From DASSUW01 sp963806395 (GTDB lineage: Bacteria; Actinomycetota; Thermoleophilia; Solirubrobacterales; Solirubrobacteraceae), in NCBI GenBank assembly GCA_963806395.1, contig CAWDYI010000019.1, forward strand, positions 372,001 through 436,000: DNA of 64,000 nt, given 5' to 3'. The position numbers and the translations under genes are program-made. The notes beneath the pieces were generated by a model. The model did not search any database and was not told where the DNA came from. It saw only the letters and a program-made list of their open reading frames with translations. The first letter of the stretch is position 1; every line of letters starts with the position of its first letter. This document shows positions 51,450-63,488 of the stretch, one piece after another.

Positions 51450-51914
51450 CTAAGGCTGCAGCGGCGCGACGACCAGGTGCCGGTCGGGCTCGGTGCCCTC
51501 GGAGTACGTCTCCACGTCGTCGCGATCCTTCAGGTACTCGTGCACGACCTTGCGCTCGGTGGCGCTCATCGCATCGAGCGCCACCGGACGCCCCGAGCGC
51601 GCGGCGCGAACGGCGGCCTGGTCGGCCTGCCGGTGCAGCATCTGCTCGCGCCGCTCGCGGTAGCCGGCGGCGTCGACCACCACGCGCACGGCCTGATCGC
51701 GCCCCGCCTCGCGGTTGGCGATCTTGAAGGCCAGGTGCTGGACGGCGTCGATCGTCTGCCCGTGGCGGCCGATGAACAGGCCGAGGTCGTCGCCCTCGAG
51801 CGTGCCGCGGATACCCTCGTCGTTCTGCTCGACGACCACGCCGGCATCCAGGCCGAGCGCCTCGGACACCTTCTCGAGCAGTTCTCGGACGCGATCGACC
51901 GGCTCTGCGCTCAT
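51450..51914 (-). CDS. jag: Jag/KhpB family RNA-binding protein (KH and R3H domains)
   Basis: 154 residues. GDDLGLFIGRHGQTIDAVQH is the KH-type G-x-x-G loop region and the C-terminus (MSATERKVVHEYLKDRDDVE, then GTEPDRHLVV) is the R3H domain. No long Jag-N domain. Usually co-transcribed with yidC, as here (4 bp overlap). Confidence 0.94.
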   Translation of the reverse strand: MSAEPVDRVRELLEKVSEALGLDAGVVVEQNDEGIRGTLEGDDLGLFIGRHGQTIDAVQHLAFKIANREAGRDQAVRVVVDAAGYRERREQMLHRQADQAAVRAARSGRPVALDAMSATERKVVHEYLKDRDDVETYSEGTEPDRHLVVAPLQP

Positions 51915-52789
51915 CGCCGCCGCCCCGATCGCTTCTTCTTGCGCCGCGGCGGTGCCGGGGGCGGGCCGCTCGGCTTGCCCTTGGGCGGGTTCCCACCTCC
52001 GCCGGCCGCTGCGGGCGCGGGCGTGGCGGACCCGCCGCCCGCGCCTCCGCGCAGCAGCTCACCCAGCCCCATGCCCGGCTCAGAGCCCGGTGGTCGCATC
52101 GGCCCGAGCCGGCGGCGGATGATCATCTGCTGCACGATCGTCCAGAGGTTCGTGGTGATCCAGTAGACCAGCAGGCCCGCCGGGAAGTTGATGATGAAGA
52201 TGACGAAGACGAACGGGAGCGCCAGGAAGATCATCCGCTGCGTCTTGTCGGTCGTGGTCGACATCAGCAGCGTCGACGCCAGCTGCGAGCCGATGTAGAG
52301 CACGATCAGCGTCACCAGGACCATGCCGGTGGCCTTGTCCGTCAGGTCCGGGATGAAGAGGAACCCGGCGTCGCCGCCCGGGCCACAGGGCGCCGGATCC
52401 GCCGTCCCGGGCGGGTTGACCTCGGGGCAGATGTCCAGACGCAGGTCGTCCTGGAGCATGTAGAACAGCGAGAGGAAGACCGGGAGCTGCGCCAGGAGCG
52501 GGAGACACGAGGCGAACGGGTTGATCTTGTTCTCCCGGTAGAACTTCATCATCTCCTGGTTGAGGCGCTCCTTGTCGTGCTTGTAGCGCTCCTGCAGCTT
52601 CTTCATCTCGGGCGCGTGCGAGGCCAGCGCCTGCATCGACTTGAACTGCTTGAACGTCAGCGGCAGCAGCGCCGCGCGCACGAGCACGGTCATCGCGATG
52701 ATCGAGAGGCCCCAGCCCAGACCGAGGTCGTGGAACTGGAGCAGGATCCACTCGAAGAAGTTGATCAGCGGCTGGAAGATGCTCTGCAT
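51911..52789 (-). CDS. yidC: Membrane protein insertase YidC
   Basis: 292 residues. LGWGLSIIAMTVLVRAALLP, LTFKQFKSMQALASHAPEMK and FASCLPLLAQLPVFLSLFYM are the conserved YidC/Oxa1 helices, and the C-terminus has a Gly/Pro-rich basic tail. There is no cleaved lipoprotein signal. It inserts small membrane proteins. ATG start abuts the yidD stop. Confidence 0.95.
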   Translation of the reverse strand: MQSIFQPLINFFEWILLQFHDLGLGWGLSIIAMTVLVRAALLPLTFKQFKSMQALASHAPEMKKLQERYKHDKERLNQEMMKFYRENKINPFASCLPLLAQLPVFLSLFYMLQDDLRLDICPEVNPPGTADPAPCGPGGDAGFLFIPDLTDKATGMVLVTLIVLYIGSQLASTLLMSTTTDKTQRMIFLALPFVFVIFIINFPAGLLVYWITTNLWTIVQQMIIRRRLGPMRPPGSEPGMGLGELLRGGAGGGSATPAPAAAGGGGNPPKGKPSGPPPAPPRRKKKRSGRRR

Positions 52790-53073
52790 TAGGAGAGTCG
52801 GGAGTGTGATGCGGGCGGCTCGGCGGCCCGGGCTCCGCGGAACAGCGTCTGCGCGGATACCGGGTCATAGCCCCCGTGGCTGAAGGGGTTGCAGCGCAGC
52901 AGACGCCACGCGGCGAGCACCGAGCCGCGCAGTATGCCGTAGGAGCGGATCGCCTGCGTGGCGTAGGCCGAGCATGTCGGGTGGTATTTGCAGCGTCGGG
53001 GCAGCGCCGGTGAGATCAGGCGCTGGTAGGCGCGGATCGGAGCGACGGCGATCGTGCGCAGCGTGCTGCTCAC
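52789..53073 (-). CDS. yidD: Membrane protein insertion efficiency factor YidD
   Basis: 94 residues from GTG 53073. The family pattern IRAYQRLISPALPRRCKYHP, TCSAYATQAIRSYG and WRLLRCNPFSHGGYDPV is complete, including three Cys. It aids membrane insertion alongside YidC and is coupled to rnpA by a 4 bp overlap. Confidence 0.95.
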   Translation of the reverse strand: MSSTLRTIAVAPIRAYQRLISPALPRRCKYHPTCSAYATQAIRSYGILRGSVLAAWRLLRCNPFSHGGYDPVSAQTLFRGARAAEPPASHSRLS

Positions 53074-53483
53074 GCCGCCTCCTTCGACCCGCCGCCGCCA
53101 AGGTCGTCGACGAGCTCGGCCAGCGCGGTGCGGATCCCGGCCATGCCCTCGCGCTCGGCGAGTGCGAGTGATTCCGGTCGCGCGACCACCACGTAGTCCG
53201 AGCCGACCGGGAGCCGGCGGGCCTCCTCCCAGAACGCCTCGCGCAGCACGCGCTTCACGCGCGTGCGGTCGACGGCGCCGCCGACCCGGCGACCGACCGA
53301 CAGCCCGAGTCGCGGGCCGTCCTCCTCGGGACGGGCCGGATCGCGTTCCCGCGGGAACGCGTAGAGCACGAGGAACCGATTGCCCTTCGAGCGGCCCTGT
53401 CGATAGACACGCTCGAACTCCGCGCTGCGCGACAGGCGGCGCCGCTTCGGGCCACGCCCCCCGGTCGCACGCTGCGACTCCAC
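53070..53483 (-). CDS. rnpA: Ribonuclease P protein component
   Basis: 137 residues from GTG 53483. The RNR motif lies in DRTRVKRVLREAFWE, preceded by LSRSAEFERVYRQG and RLGLSVGRRVGGAV. It binds the RNase P RNA to mature tRNA 5' ends. Follows rpmH by 5 bp. Confidence 0.95.
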   Translation of the reverse strand: MESQRATGGRGPKRRRLSRSAEFERVYRQGRSKGNRFLVLYAFPRERDPARPEEDGPRLGLSVGRRVGGAVDRTRVKRVLREAFWEEARRLPVGSDYVVVARPESLALAEREGMAGIRTALAELVDDLGGGGSKEAA

Positions 53484-53488
53484 GGCCG

Positions 53489-53623
53489 TCAGACGGTCAG
53501 GCGCTTGCGGCCCTTGTCGCGGCGGCGCTTGAGCACGAGGCGGCCGGCGCGCGTGCTCATGCGCGCTCGAAACCCATGGGTGCGGGCGCGCTTGCGCTTC
53601 TTGGGCTGATAGGTCCGCTTCAC
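53489..53623 (-). CDS. rpmH: 50S ribosomal protein L34
   Basis: 44 residues from GTG 53623. VKRTYQPKKRKRARTHGFRA, RMSTRAGRLVLKRRRDKGRK is the invariant L34 pattern. First gene of the rpmH-rnpA-yidD-yidC-jag run; its promoter must lie in the 53624-53930 gap shared with dnaA. Confidence 0.97.
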   Translation of the reverse strand: MKRTYQPKKRKRARTHGFRARMSTRAGRLVLKRRRDKGRKRLTV

Positions 53624-53930
53624 GTCAGGCTCCTTCGCCGCGGGCCGTTCAGGTGGCGACCGGCCAGGCAGCCGGCCCGCGCCGCGGGCAACGGCGGCAC
53701 AGGATACCGAGAGGCGAAACACGCCGTCCGCACAGCCCTGTGCACACGCCGTCGACACCCTTCCACAGGCCCGGCGCGGCGAACTCCGCGCGATTTGCGA
53801 GGTGCCGATCGCGGCCTGCGTTTGGGCCGTCCGGCCTCTGCTATGTTCGCGTTTCCGGGGCGCCGCAAGGCCCCTCTTCGACCATCTTTCGACCCACGTC
53901 CCTCTCCGGGGGAGGCTCTTCCGCGCGCTC
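53624..53930. promoter_or_regulatory. rpmH-dnaA intergenic region with DnaA-box-like sites
   Basis: 307 bp between divergent rpmH and dnaA. Two candidate DnaA boxes are CTGTGCACA (53738-53746) and CCTTCCACA (53759-53767). Divergent promoters are expected here; a dnaA ribosome-binding site GGGGGAGG lies about 15 bp before the chosen GTG, longer than ideal. It may form part of a bipartite origin. Confidence 0.5.
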
Positions 53931-55253
53931 GTGCCCGACGTCGAACTCCCACACGCCTGGCGGCGCATCCGCGACGAGATGCGGAGAGCGGTCAGCGACT
54001 CCACCTGGCACCTCTGGCTCGAGCCGCTGACGGCAACGCGACTCGAGGAGCGCACGCTTGTCATCGAGGCGCCGGCCGAGAGCCGAGCGTGGGTCGAGGC
54101 GAGCTTCGCGCGGCTGCTCGCGGCGTGTACCGCCGCAGTGCTCGGCTCCGGGACGCGCGTGCAGATCATCGCCGCCGGCACCGACACCCCGCCGCCGGCC
54201 AAGCGCGCAGCCGCGACCTTCACGGGCGACTTCCACCCCCGTCTCACGTTCGAGCAGTTCGTGATCGGCGACGCCAACCGGCTCGCCCACGCCGCCGCGC
54301 TGGCGGTGGCGGAGATGCCCGGCCTGGCGTACAACCCGCTCTTCATCTGCGGCCCGCCCGGGCTCGGCAAGACCCATCTGCTGCACTCGATCGCCAACTA
54401 CGTGACCGCGCACGGAGCCGGCCAGACCGTCCTCTACACGACTGCCGAGGCGTTCACCGACCGGTTCGTCGGCGCGCTCCACACCGGTGGGCTCGAAGCA
54501 TTCAAGGCGGCCTATCGCGGCGTCGACGTCCTGCTCGTCGACGACGTCCAGTTCCTCCAGAGCAAGGCCCGCACCGAGCAGGAGTTCTTCCACACGTTCA
54601 ACGCGCTCCACGGCGCCGGCGCCCAGCTGGTTCTCACGTCCGACCGGCTGCCGCGCGACCTCAACGCGCTCGAGGACCGGCTGCGCGAGCGCTTCGAGGC
54701 GGGCCTGGTGACCGACGTGCGCCAGCCCGACCTCGCCACGCGCCAGACGATCCTGCGCAAACGGGTCGAGCAGGACGGTGTCGACTGCATCGACAGCGAG
54801 GCGATCGACCTGATCGCCGAGCGTGTCGCGGCGAACATCCGCGCGCTCGAGGGCGCGTTGATCCGCGTCGTGGCGTACGCGTCGCTCACCGGCCGGCCGG
54901 TCACGACCGAGCTCGCGGAGGAGGTCCTCGCCGGTCTCTATCCCGGCACGCGCCCGACGCGCCGCTCGGTGCAGGACATCCAGGAGCGCACCTGCGAGGC
55001 GTTCGGCGTCTCGATGGACGACCTGCTCTCGACCAGCCGTGCCGCACCGGTGACCTGGCCGCGGCAGGTCGCCATGTACCTCTCGCGCGAGTTGACCGAC
55101 CAGACGCTGCCGGCGATCGGTCGCGCGTTCGGAGGTCGCAACCACACGACCGTCATGCACGCATGTCGCCGTACCGCCGAGCGGATGACCACCGACCGCG
55201 AGGCATACGACATCGTTCGCCGGCTTACCGACGACCTCGGGGGCGGGCGGTGA
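53931..55253 (+). CDS. dnaA: Chromosomal replication initiator DnaA
   Basis: 440 residues from GTG 53931. Domain I (PHAWRRIRDEMRRAVSDSTW) is followed directly by the AAA+ core with almost no domain II linker; FEQFVIGDANRLAHAAALAV, Walker A CGPPGLGKTHLLHSIA, Walker B VLLVDDVQFLQ, and domain IV with GRAFGGRNHTTVMHACRR. It melts oriC and recruits the helicase. The start is the only plausible one in frame. Confidence 0.97.
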   Translation: MPDVELPHAWRRIRDEMRRAVSDSTWHLWLEPLTATRLEERTLVIEAPAESRAWVEASFARLLAACTAAVLGSGTRVQIIAAGTDTPPPAKRAAATFTGDFHPRLTFEQFVIGDANRLAHAAALAVAEMPGLAYNPLFICGPPGLGKTHLLHSIANYVTAHGAGQTVLYTTAEAFTDRFVGALHTGGLEAFKAAYRGVDVLLVDDVQFLQSKARTEQEFFHTFNALHGAGAQLVLTSDRLPRDLNALEDRLRERFEAGLVTDVRQPDLATRQTILRKRVEQDGVDCIDSEAIDLIAERVAANIRALEGALIRVVAYASLTGRPVTTELAEEVLAGLYPGTRPTRRSVQDIQERTCEAFGVSMDDLLSTSRAAPVTWPRQVAMYLSRELTDQTLPAIGRAFGGRNHTTVMHACRRTAERMTTDREAYDIVRRLTDDLGGGR

Positions 55254-55419
55254 GGTCCGAGGCTCCTGACACACTGCGGGGTTCATCCACAGCCGCCTGT
55301 GCGCGCCTCAGCCGCGGCGCAGCGCGGTTTCCACGAGCTGTGCACACCATCCACAGCCCCGATGACCACGAATCTTCTTTCCTTTTCATAGCCATCGTGA
55401 ATCCGAGGCGATCCAACAC
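55254..55419. other. Candidate oriC between dnaA and dnaN
   Basis: Contains TCATCCACA (55283-55291), CTGTGCACA (55338-55346) and CCATCCACA (55347-55355), close to the DnaA-box consensus TTATCCACA, the last two directly adjacent. An AT-rich tract (CGAATCTTCTTTCCTTTTCA, about 55369-55388) could be the unwinding element. Position and box cluster make it the best origin candidate. Confidence 0.65.
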
Positions 55420-56529
55420 ATGAAGCTCACGACCCGGCGCGACGCGCTGTTCGCCCAGCTGCAGATCGTCACCCGCGCCGCATCCACCCGCAGCGCCGTG
55501 CAGGCGCTCTCCGGTGTGCAGATCCAGGCGCAGGGCGGCGCCATCGAGCTCCGCGCCACCGACATGGAGATCGGGCTGCGCGTGCCGCTGGAAGGCGAGA
55601 CGGTCCGCGAGGGCGCCGTCGTCCTGCCGGCGCGACTGCTCGTCGACGTCATCCGCTCGCTCCCGTCCGACGAGCTCACGCTCGAGCTGCGCGCCGCCGA
55701 GCAGGACGTCGAGCTCACCAGCGGCTCGGCCACCTTCCACATCCGCACGCTGCGCCTCGAGGACTTTCCACCGCTGCCGGAGCCCGACGGCGACGATCGC
55801 CTCGACGTCCCGGGCCCGGCGCTGGTCGAGACGGTCTTGAAGGTGGCGCGCGCCGCGTCGCGAGACGAGACGCGGCCGGTGCTCACCGGCATCCTCGTCT
55901 CGGCCGGCGAGCAGGAGCTCCGGATGGCGGCGACCGACTCCTACCGCCTGGCCGTCAAGGACACGAAGCTCGAGGCGCCGCTCGCGCGCTCGTTCGAGGC
56001 GAATGTGCCGGCGCGGGCGCTCCAGGAGCTGACGCGGATCGTCCAGCACGGGAACGCGGAGCGGATCGCCGTCTCGCTGCGGTCCAACCAGGTCGTGTTC
56101 GAGGCCGCCGGCGTCGTCCTGTCCTCGCGGCTGATCGACGGACAGTTCCCGAACGTGCGGCAGCTGCTGCCCGAGGGGTGGGAGCACGAGCTGCGGCTCA
56201 GCGGCACCGAGATCTCCGACGTCGTGCGCCGGATCTCGCTGCTCGCGCAGAAGAACGCGCCGCTGCGGCTGAGCTTCTCCGAGGGCGAGCTGACGGTGTC
56301 GGCGCGCACTCCTGACGTCGGCGAGGCGCGGGAGACCGTGCCGGTGCCGTTCCAGGGCGAGCCGTTCGAGATCGGCTTCAACCCCGAGTTCCTCCGCGAC
56401 GGCCTGGAGGCGCTCGAAACCTCCGACGTGCTGCTCAAGCTCATCTCACCACTGCGCCCGGGACTGATCGAGGCGGCCGACGGCAGCGGGTTCCAGTACC
56501 TGCTGATGCCAATACGACTGAATGTGTAG
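55420..56529 (+). CDS. dnaN: DNA polymerase III beta subunit (sliding clamp)
   Basis: 369 residues from ATG 55420. MKLTTRRDALFAQLQIVTRA, ELRATDMEIGLRVPLEGETV, RPVLTGILV and the C-terminal FQYLLMPIRL are the standard clamp pattern. It tethers polymerase to DNA. 29 bp before recF. Confidence 0.97.
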   Translation: MKLTTRRDALFAQLQIVTRAASTRSAVQALSGVQIQAQGGAIELRATDMEIGLRVPLEGETVREGAVVLPARLLVDVIRSLPSDELTLELRAAEQDVELTSGSATFHIRTLRLEDFPPLPEPDGDDRLDVPGPALVETVLKVARAASRDETRPVLTGILVSAGEQELRMAATDSYRLAVKDTKLEAPLARSFEANVPARALQELTRIVQHGNAERIAVSLRSNQVVFEAAGVVLSSRLIDGQFPNVRQLLPEGWEHELRLSGTEISDVVRRISLLAQKNAPLRLSFSEGELTVSARTPDVGEARETVPVPFQGEPFEIGFNPEFLRDGLEALETSDVLLKLISPLRPGLIEAADGSGFQYLLMPIRLNV

Positions 56530-56558
56530 ATGGTCGCCGTCCTTGGCGACCGATAAGG

Positions 56559-57683
56559 ATGCGGGTCACCCGCCTCACCGTCCGCGACTTCCGCTCGTAC
56601 GAGGCAGCCGAGCTGCGCCCGGGGCCGTCGCTCACGGTGATCGCGGGCCGCAACGGGGCGGGCAAGACGAACCTGCTCGAGGCGCTCTACTTCGCGTGCA
56701 CCGGGCGTTCGTGCCGGACCGCGAACGAGCGCGAGGTGGTCCGCTTCGGCGCCTCGCTCACACGTCTGGAGCTCGAAGCCGAGGACGAGCGCGGCAGCCA
56801 CGCGGTGAGCGTCGGCTTCCAGCCCGGTGAGCCGAAGCGGCTGCGCGCCGACGGCGCCACGGTCGAGCGGCTGACCGACTCCGAGGCACGGCCGCTCGTA
56901 GCCGTCTTCCTGCCCGACCGCCTGGAGTTGGTGCTGGGCGCCCCGGCGCTGCGGCGCGCGCATCTGGACCAGGTGGTCGCGGCGCTGTGGCCCAGCCGCG
57001 CCGCCACGCGACGCGAGTACGGCGCCGCGCTGGCGCAGCGCAACGCGCTGATCGCCTCGGTACGCGCGGGCCGCGCCGGCCGGGCGTCGCTGCCGGCGTG
57101 GGACACCGCGCTCGCGCGCCACGGCATCGAGCTGATGCGCGACCGCGCCGAGGTCGTCACGCGCCTCTCCGGCCGCTTCGCCGCCCACGCCGAGGCGCTC
57201 GGACTCGACGGTGAGACCGAGCTCGGCTACCGCCCACGCTCGCACGCTGAGACCGCGGAGGACCTGGCGGCCGAGCTGGCCGAGCGGACCGACGGGGACC
57301 TCGAGCGTGGCTTCACCGGCCACGGCCCGCACCGCGACGACCTTGCGTTCCGCCACGATCGGCGCGAGCTGCGGTCCTACGGCTCGCGCGGCCAGGTGCG
57401 GCTCGGCCTGCTCGCGCTCCTGCTGGCCGAGCGTGAGGAGCTGGCCGCCGAGCGGGGCGATCCGCCGCTCCTGCTCCTCGACGACGTGATGAGCGAGCTC
57501 GACGTCACCCGCCGTGCGCGCCTGGTCGACGTGCTGCGCGCAGGCGGCCAGAGCGTGGTCACCGCCACCGAGCTGGCGCATGTGCCGGGCGCCGAGGAGG
57601 CGGATGTCGAGCGCGTGGCGATCGCCGAGGGCCGCGTTCTACAGGCAGCAGCGGAGCGCGGAGCCCGGCGGGTGGCCGGATGA
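56559..57683 (+). CDS. recF: DNA replication and repair protein RecF
   Basis: 374 residues. Walker A GRNGAGKTNLLEALYFACTG, the FLPDRLELVLGAPALRRAHL region, signature SRGQVRLGLLALLLAE and Walker B PLLLLDDVMSELD define this SMC-like ATPase that loads RecA at gaps. The stop overlaps the next start by 4 bp. Confidence 0.96.
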   Translation: MRVTRLTVRDFRSYEAAELRPGPSLTVIAGRNGAGKTNLLEALYFACTGRSCRTANEREVVRFGASLTRLELEAEDERGSHAVSVGFQPGEPKRLRADGATVERLTDSEARPLVAVFLPDRLELVLGAPALRRAHLDQVVAALWPSRAATRREYGAALAQRNALIASVRAGRAGRASLPAWDTALARHGIELMRDRAEVVTRLSGRFAAHAEALGLDGETELGYRPRSHAETAEDLAAELAERTDGDLERGFTGHGPHRDDLAFRHDRRELRSYGSRGQVRLGLLALLLAEREELAAERGDPPLLLLDDVMSELDVTRRARLVDVLRAGGQSVVTATELAHVPGAEEADVERVAIAEGRVLQAAAERGARRVAG

Positions 57684-57991
57684 GGCGCCGCGTACCCCGC
57701 CCCGTCAGCCACGCGCTCGATGCGGTGACCGCCGGCCTGGCTCCCGCGACCCTGCTGGCGGAGGTCCAGCGCGCGTGGCCCGACGCCGCCGGTGACTCGT
57801 TTGCGCCGCACAGTCAGCCCTTCCGCGAGCGCGACGGCGAGGTCACCGTCGCGTGCCCCGAGGCGGTGCGCGCACAGGAGCTCGACCTGATGTCGGAGCT
57901 CGTCGTCGAGCGGCTCAACCGGGTGCTCGGGAGGCCCGCGGTGCGGCGCCTGCGGGTCCAGGCGCGGCCGGCTCCGCCAGGGGGTCGCTGA
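57680..57991 (+). CDS. dciA: DciA-like protein (DUF721)
   Basis: 103 residues. VQRAWPDAAGDSFAPHSQPF, GEVTVACPEAVRAQELDLMS and LNRVLGRPAVRRLRVQ match the DUF721/DciA core. DciA proteins help load the replicative helicase in bacteria without DnaC. Conserved place between recF and gyrB in actinobacteria. Confidence 0.88.
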   Translation: MRRRVPRPVSHALDAVTAGLAPATLLAEVQRAWPDAAGDSFAPHSQPFRERDGEVTVACPEAVRAQELDLMSELVVERLNRVLGRPAVRRLRVQARPAPPGGR

Positions 57992-58039
57992 GGGTGTGCG
58001 ATTTTAGTGCGTTTTGCAGCACTTTCGTGTGTCCCTGCA

Positions 58040-58070
58040 CGGCGGTTACGGAGGGGTCGCGTGCTAGAAT
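58040..58070 (+). promoter_or_regulatory. Possible gyrB promoter with extended -10
   Basis: TGCTAGAAT (58062-58070) is an extended -10 type element in an otherwise GC-rich gap; no good -35 is seen 17 bp upstream (GTTACG at 58045 is too close). It lies about 80 bp before gyrB. Confidence 0.45.
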
Positions 58071-58089
58071 AATGACCACGAAATTCCCC

Positions 58090-58127
58090 GCCCCGGCCGA
58101 GGACGATGCGCGTCCCGTCGCCGGGGC
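58090..58127 (+). other. Hairpin in the gyrB 5' leader
   Basis: GCCCCGGC (58090-58097) and GCCGGGGC (58120-58127) form a perfect 8 bp stem with a 22 nt loop, 25 bp before the gyrB GTG and downstream of the predicted promoter. It could affect gyrB mRNA translation or stability. Confidence 0.45.
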
Positions 58128-58152
58128 GTCGCTTGTGTAGACGAAAGGCGCC

Positions 58153-60566
<2,414 letters not shown>

Positions 60567-60567
<1 letters not shown>

Positions 60568-63131
60568 TGGCCGGCACCGATCTGATCTCCGGCGGCAACA
60601 TCGAGCCCCGCGGGCTCGAGGAGGAGATGCGCTCCTCCTACCTGGACTACGCGATGTCCGTCATCGTGGGCCGGGCGCTGCCCGACGTCCGCGACGGCCT
60701 GAAGCCCGTCCACCGCCGCGTGCTGTTCTCGATGAACGAGAACGGCCTCCAGCCGAACCGCCCGTACTCGAAGTCCGCGCGCATCGTCGGCGACGTGATG
60801 GGCAAGTACCACCCACACGGCGACTCGGCGATCTACGACGCGCTGGTGCGGCTCGCGCAGGACTTCTCGATGCGCTACATGCTCGTCGACGGCCAGGGCA
60901 ACTTCGGCTCGATCGACGAGGACCCGGCTGCCGCGATGCGGTACACGGAGGCGCGGCTGGCGCCGATCGCGCGCGAGATGCTGCGCGACCTCGATGCCGA
61001 CACGGTCGACTTCCAGCCCAACTACGACGGGCAGAACAACGAGCCGGTCGTGCTGCCGGCGCGCTTCCCGAACCTGCTCGTCAACGGCTCGAGCGGCATC
61101 GCCGTGGGCATGGCGACGAACATCCCTCCGCACAACCTGCGCGAGGTGATCGCCGCCACGATCGCCTACATCGACGAGCCCGAGATCGACACGGTCGGGC
61201 TGATGCAGCACATCAAGGGCCCGGACTTCCCGACCGGTGGCCTGATCCTCGGCCTGAGCGGCATCAGGGAGGCCTACGAGACCGGCCGCGGGCGGGTCCG
61301 CGTGCGTGCCAAGGTGCACTTCGAGGAGGCCAAGCAGGGCAAGGAGAACATCGTCGTCACCGAGCTGCCCTACATGGTCAAGAAGGGCGGCGACGGCGGG
61401 CTGATCAAGAAGATCGCCGACCTGCACGCCGAGAAGAAGCTCCTCGAGATCACGAACATCGAGGACCACTCGGACCGCCGCGGCATGCGCGTGGTGATCG
61501 AGCTCAAGCGCGACGCCAACCCGAAGGTCGTCCTCAACAAGCTCTACAAGCACACCCTGCTCCAGACCACGTTCGGCGTGAACATGGTCGCGCTGGTGGA
61601 CAACGTGCCGCGCCAGCTTCCGCTGAAGAGCGTGATCCGGCACTACGTCCAGCACCAGCGCGAGATCATCGTCCGCCGCTCGAAGCACGAGCTGCGCACA
61701 CTCGAGGCGCGCGTGCACCGGCTCGAGGGCCTGCTGATCGCGCTCGAGCACCTGGACGAGGTGATCGCGCTGATCCGCGCCTCGCACGACCGCGACGCGG
61801 CCCGCAGCAGCCTGATGGAGCGCTACGGCCTCACGCACATCCAGGCCCAGGCGATCCTCGACCTGCGCCTGCAGCAGCTGACCGCGCTCGAGGCGGACTC
61901 GATCAAGCGCGAGCACGCCGACCTGGTCGAGCGGATCAAGGAGCTGCGCGAGCTGCTCGGCGACGAGAGCAAGGTGCTCGAGCTGATCAAGGAGGAGCTG
62001 ACCGAGATCTCGGAGCGCTACGGCGACGAGCGCCGCACGATGATCGCGCCGAGCGAGGACGACCTCGACATCGAGGACCTGATCGCGGACCAGCAGATGG
62101 TGATCGCGATCTCGCACTCCGGCTACATCAAGACGCTGCCGCTGGCCACGTACCGCCAGCAGCACCGCGGCGGGGTCGGCATCACCGGGATGGACCTCAA
62201 GGAGGACGACTACATCGAGCACCTGTTCGTGTGCTCGACGCATGACTACCTCCTGTTCTTCACGAACCGGGGCAAGGTCTACCGCTCGAAGGTCTACGAC
62301 CTGCCGGAGGCCGGCCGGACGTCGAAGGGCCGGTTCCTCGGCAACGTGCTGCCCCTGCGCGAGGACGAGCGGGTGCAGTCCGTGCTCGCGACGCGCGACT
62401 TCTCCGAGACCGAGTACCTGATGTTCGCCACCCGCCAGGGCGTGGTCAAGAAGACCAACTTCCAGGCCTACAACACCCCGATCAAGGCCGACGGCATCAT
62501 CGCGATCAAGATCCGCGACGACGACGAGCTGGTCGCCGTCCGCCGCGTCGACCCGGGCGACGAGATCCTGATCGTCTCCCACGAGGGCCTCACCGTCCGC
62601 TTCCGCGAGGAGAACGCGCGGGCGATGGGCCGCGACACCAGCGGCGTGCGCGGCATGGACGTCTCGGGGAAGAACAACTACGTGCTGGCGATGGACGTCG
62701 CGCGGCCCGGGCAGGACCTGCTGGTCGTGACCGAGGCCGGCTACGGCAAGCGCACCGCGATCGACGAGTACCGGCTGACCTCGCGCGGCGCCAAGGGCGT
62801 CAAGACGATCAGCTTCACCGAGGCCAAGGGCCTGCTCGCCGCCGCGCTCGTCGTGCGCGAGCACGAGGACCTCGTGTTCATCTCCCAGAACGGCATGGTG
62901 CAGCGCACCGGCGTCCGCGGCATCAACCGCTACGGCCGCTCGTCGCAGGGCGTCAAGGTGATGAACCTGCGCGAGGGCGACGAGGTCTCCGCGGTCGCGC
63001 TGGTGGTCGAGACCGAGGCGGCGGTGGTGGTCGACGAGGCGGCCGAGAACGGCAAGCCCCCGGTCACGCCGGACGCCCTCCTCGACGGCGACGGCGTCGT
63101 CGCGATCGAGCCCGACGAGGACGACGAGTAA
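60567..63131 (+). CDS. gyrA: DNA gyrase subunit A
   Basis: 854 residues; ATG overlaps the gyrB stop by one base. The quinolone region GKYHPHGDSAIYDALVRLAQ keeps Ser and Asp at the usual sensitive positions. The active Tyr is in the AAMRYTEARLAPIAREM block (RYTE). The GyrA box reads QQHRGGVG rather than QRRGGKG. C-terminal beta-pinwheel repeats end in an acidic tail (EPDEDDE). Confidence 0.97.
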
Positions 63132-63156
63132 ACCGCCGCTGGGCCCCGGATTAGGA

Positions 63157-63243
63157 GGGTTTCGCCCTCCGGTCGCCGCTTCGGTCAGCGTGGACGACCT
63201 CCGCACGCGATCGCGTCGGCGGCGACCTCCGTGCGACGTTAGA
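63157..63243 (+). repeat. 87 bp repeat, left copy
   Basis: Starts AGGGTTTCGCCCTCCGG and ends CCGTGCGACGTTAG. It is 75/87 identical to the inverse complement of 63526-63612. It begins 26 bp after the gyrA stop; GGAGGGTTTCGCCCTCC forms a hairpin that could also end the gyrA transcript. Confidence 0.85.
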
Positions 63244-63321
63244 TCCCCCCCGCGCGGCCAGTCGTGCTCCGCCGCAAGTTTCGCTACTCTGCCCTGACCA
63301 GAGAAAGGGGGTGGTCCGAAG

Positions 63322-63366
63322 TTGAGTGACAGTTATTACGGGACCCTGGAGGTGTCCGGCCGCTAG
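63322..63366 (+). CDS. 14-residue mini-ORF, possible leader peptide
   Basis: TTG start with AGGGGGTGG 8 bp upstream, encoding MSDSYYGTLEVSGR (start read as Met), then TAG. It sits in a 282 bp segment between the inverted 87 bp repeats and is followed by about 120 nt of structured-looking GC-rich sequence and a strong terminator. No downstream gene on the same strand is available to attenuate, so it may be part of a small RNA with a coding portion. Confidence 0.4.
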   Translation: MSDSYYGTLEVSGR

Positions 63367-63488
63367 ACGCCGGCGCTGGACCCGCTGAGGCGGAATCCAC
63401 ACCGTGACACCGCCGCCCTCGTCGCCGGAGCTAGTCCCCCCGGCCGAATGAGACAGCCGAAGGCGGCATCAAAGTCCAGCGAGTTGTG

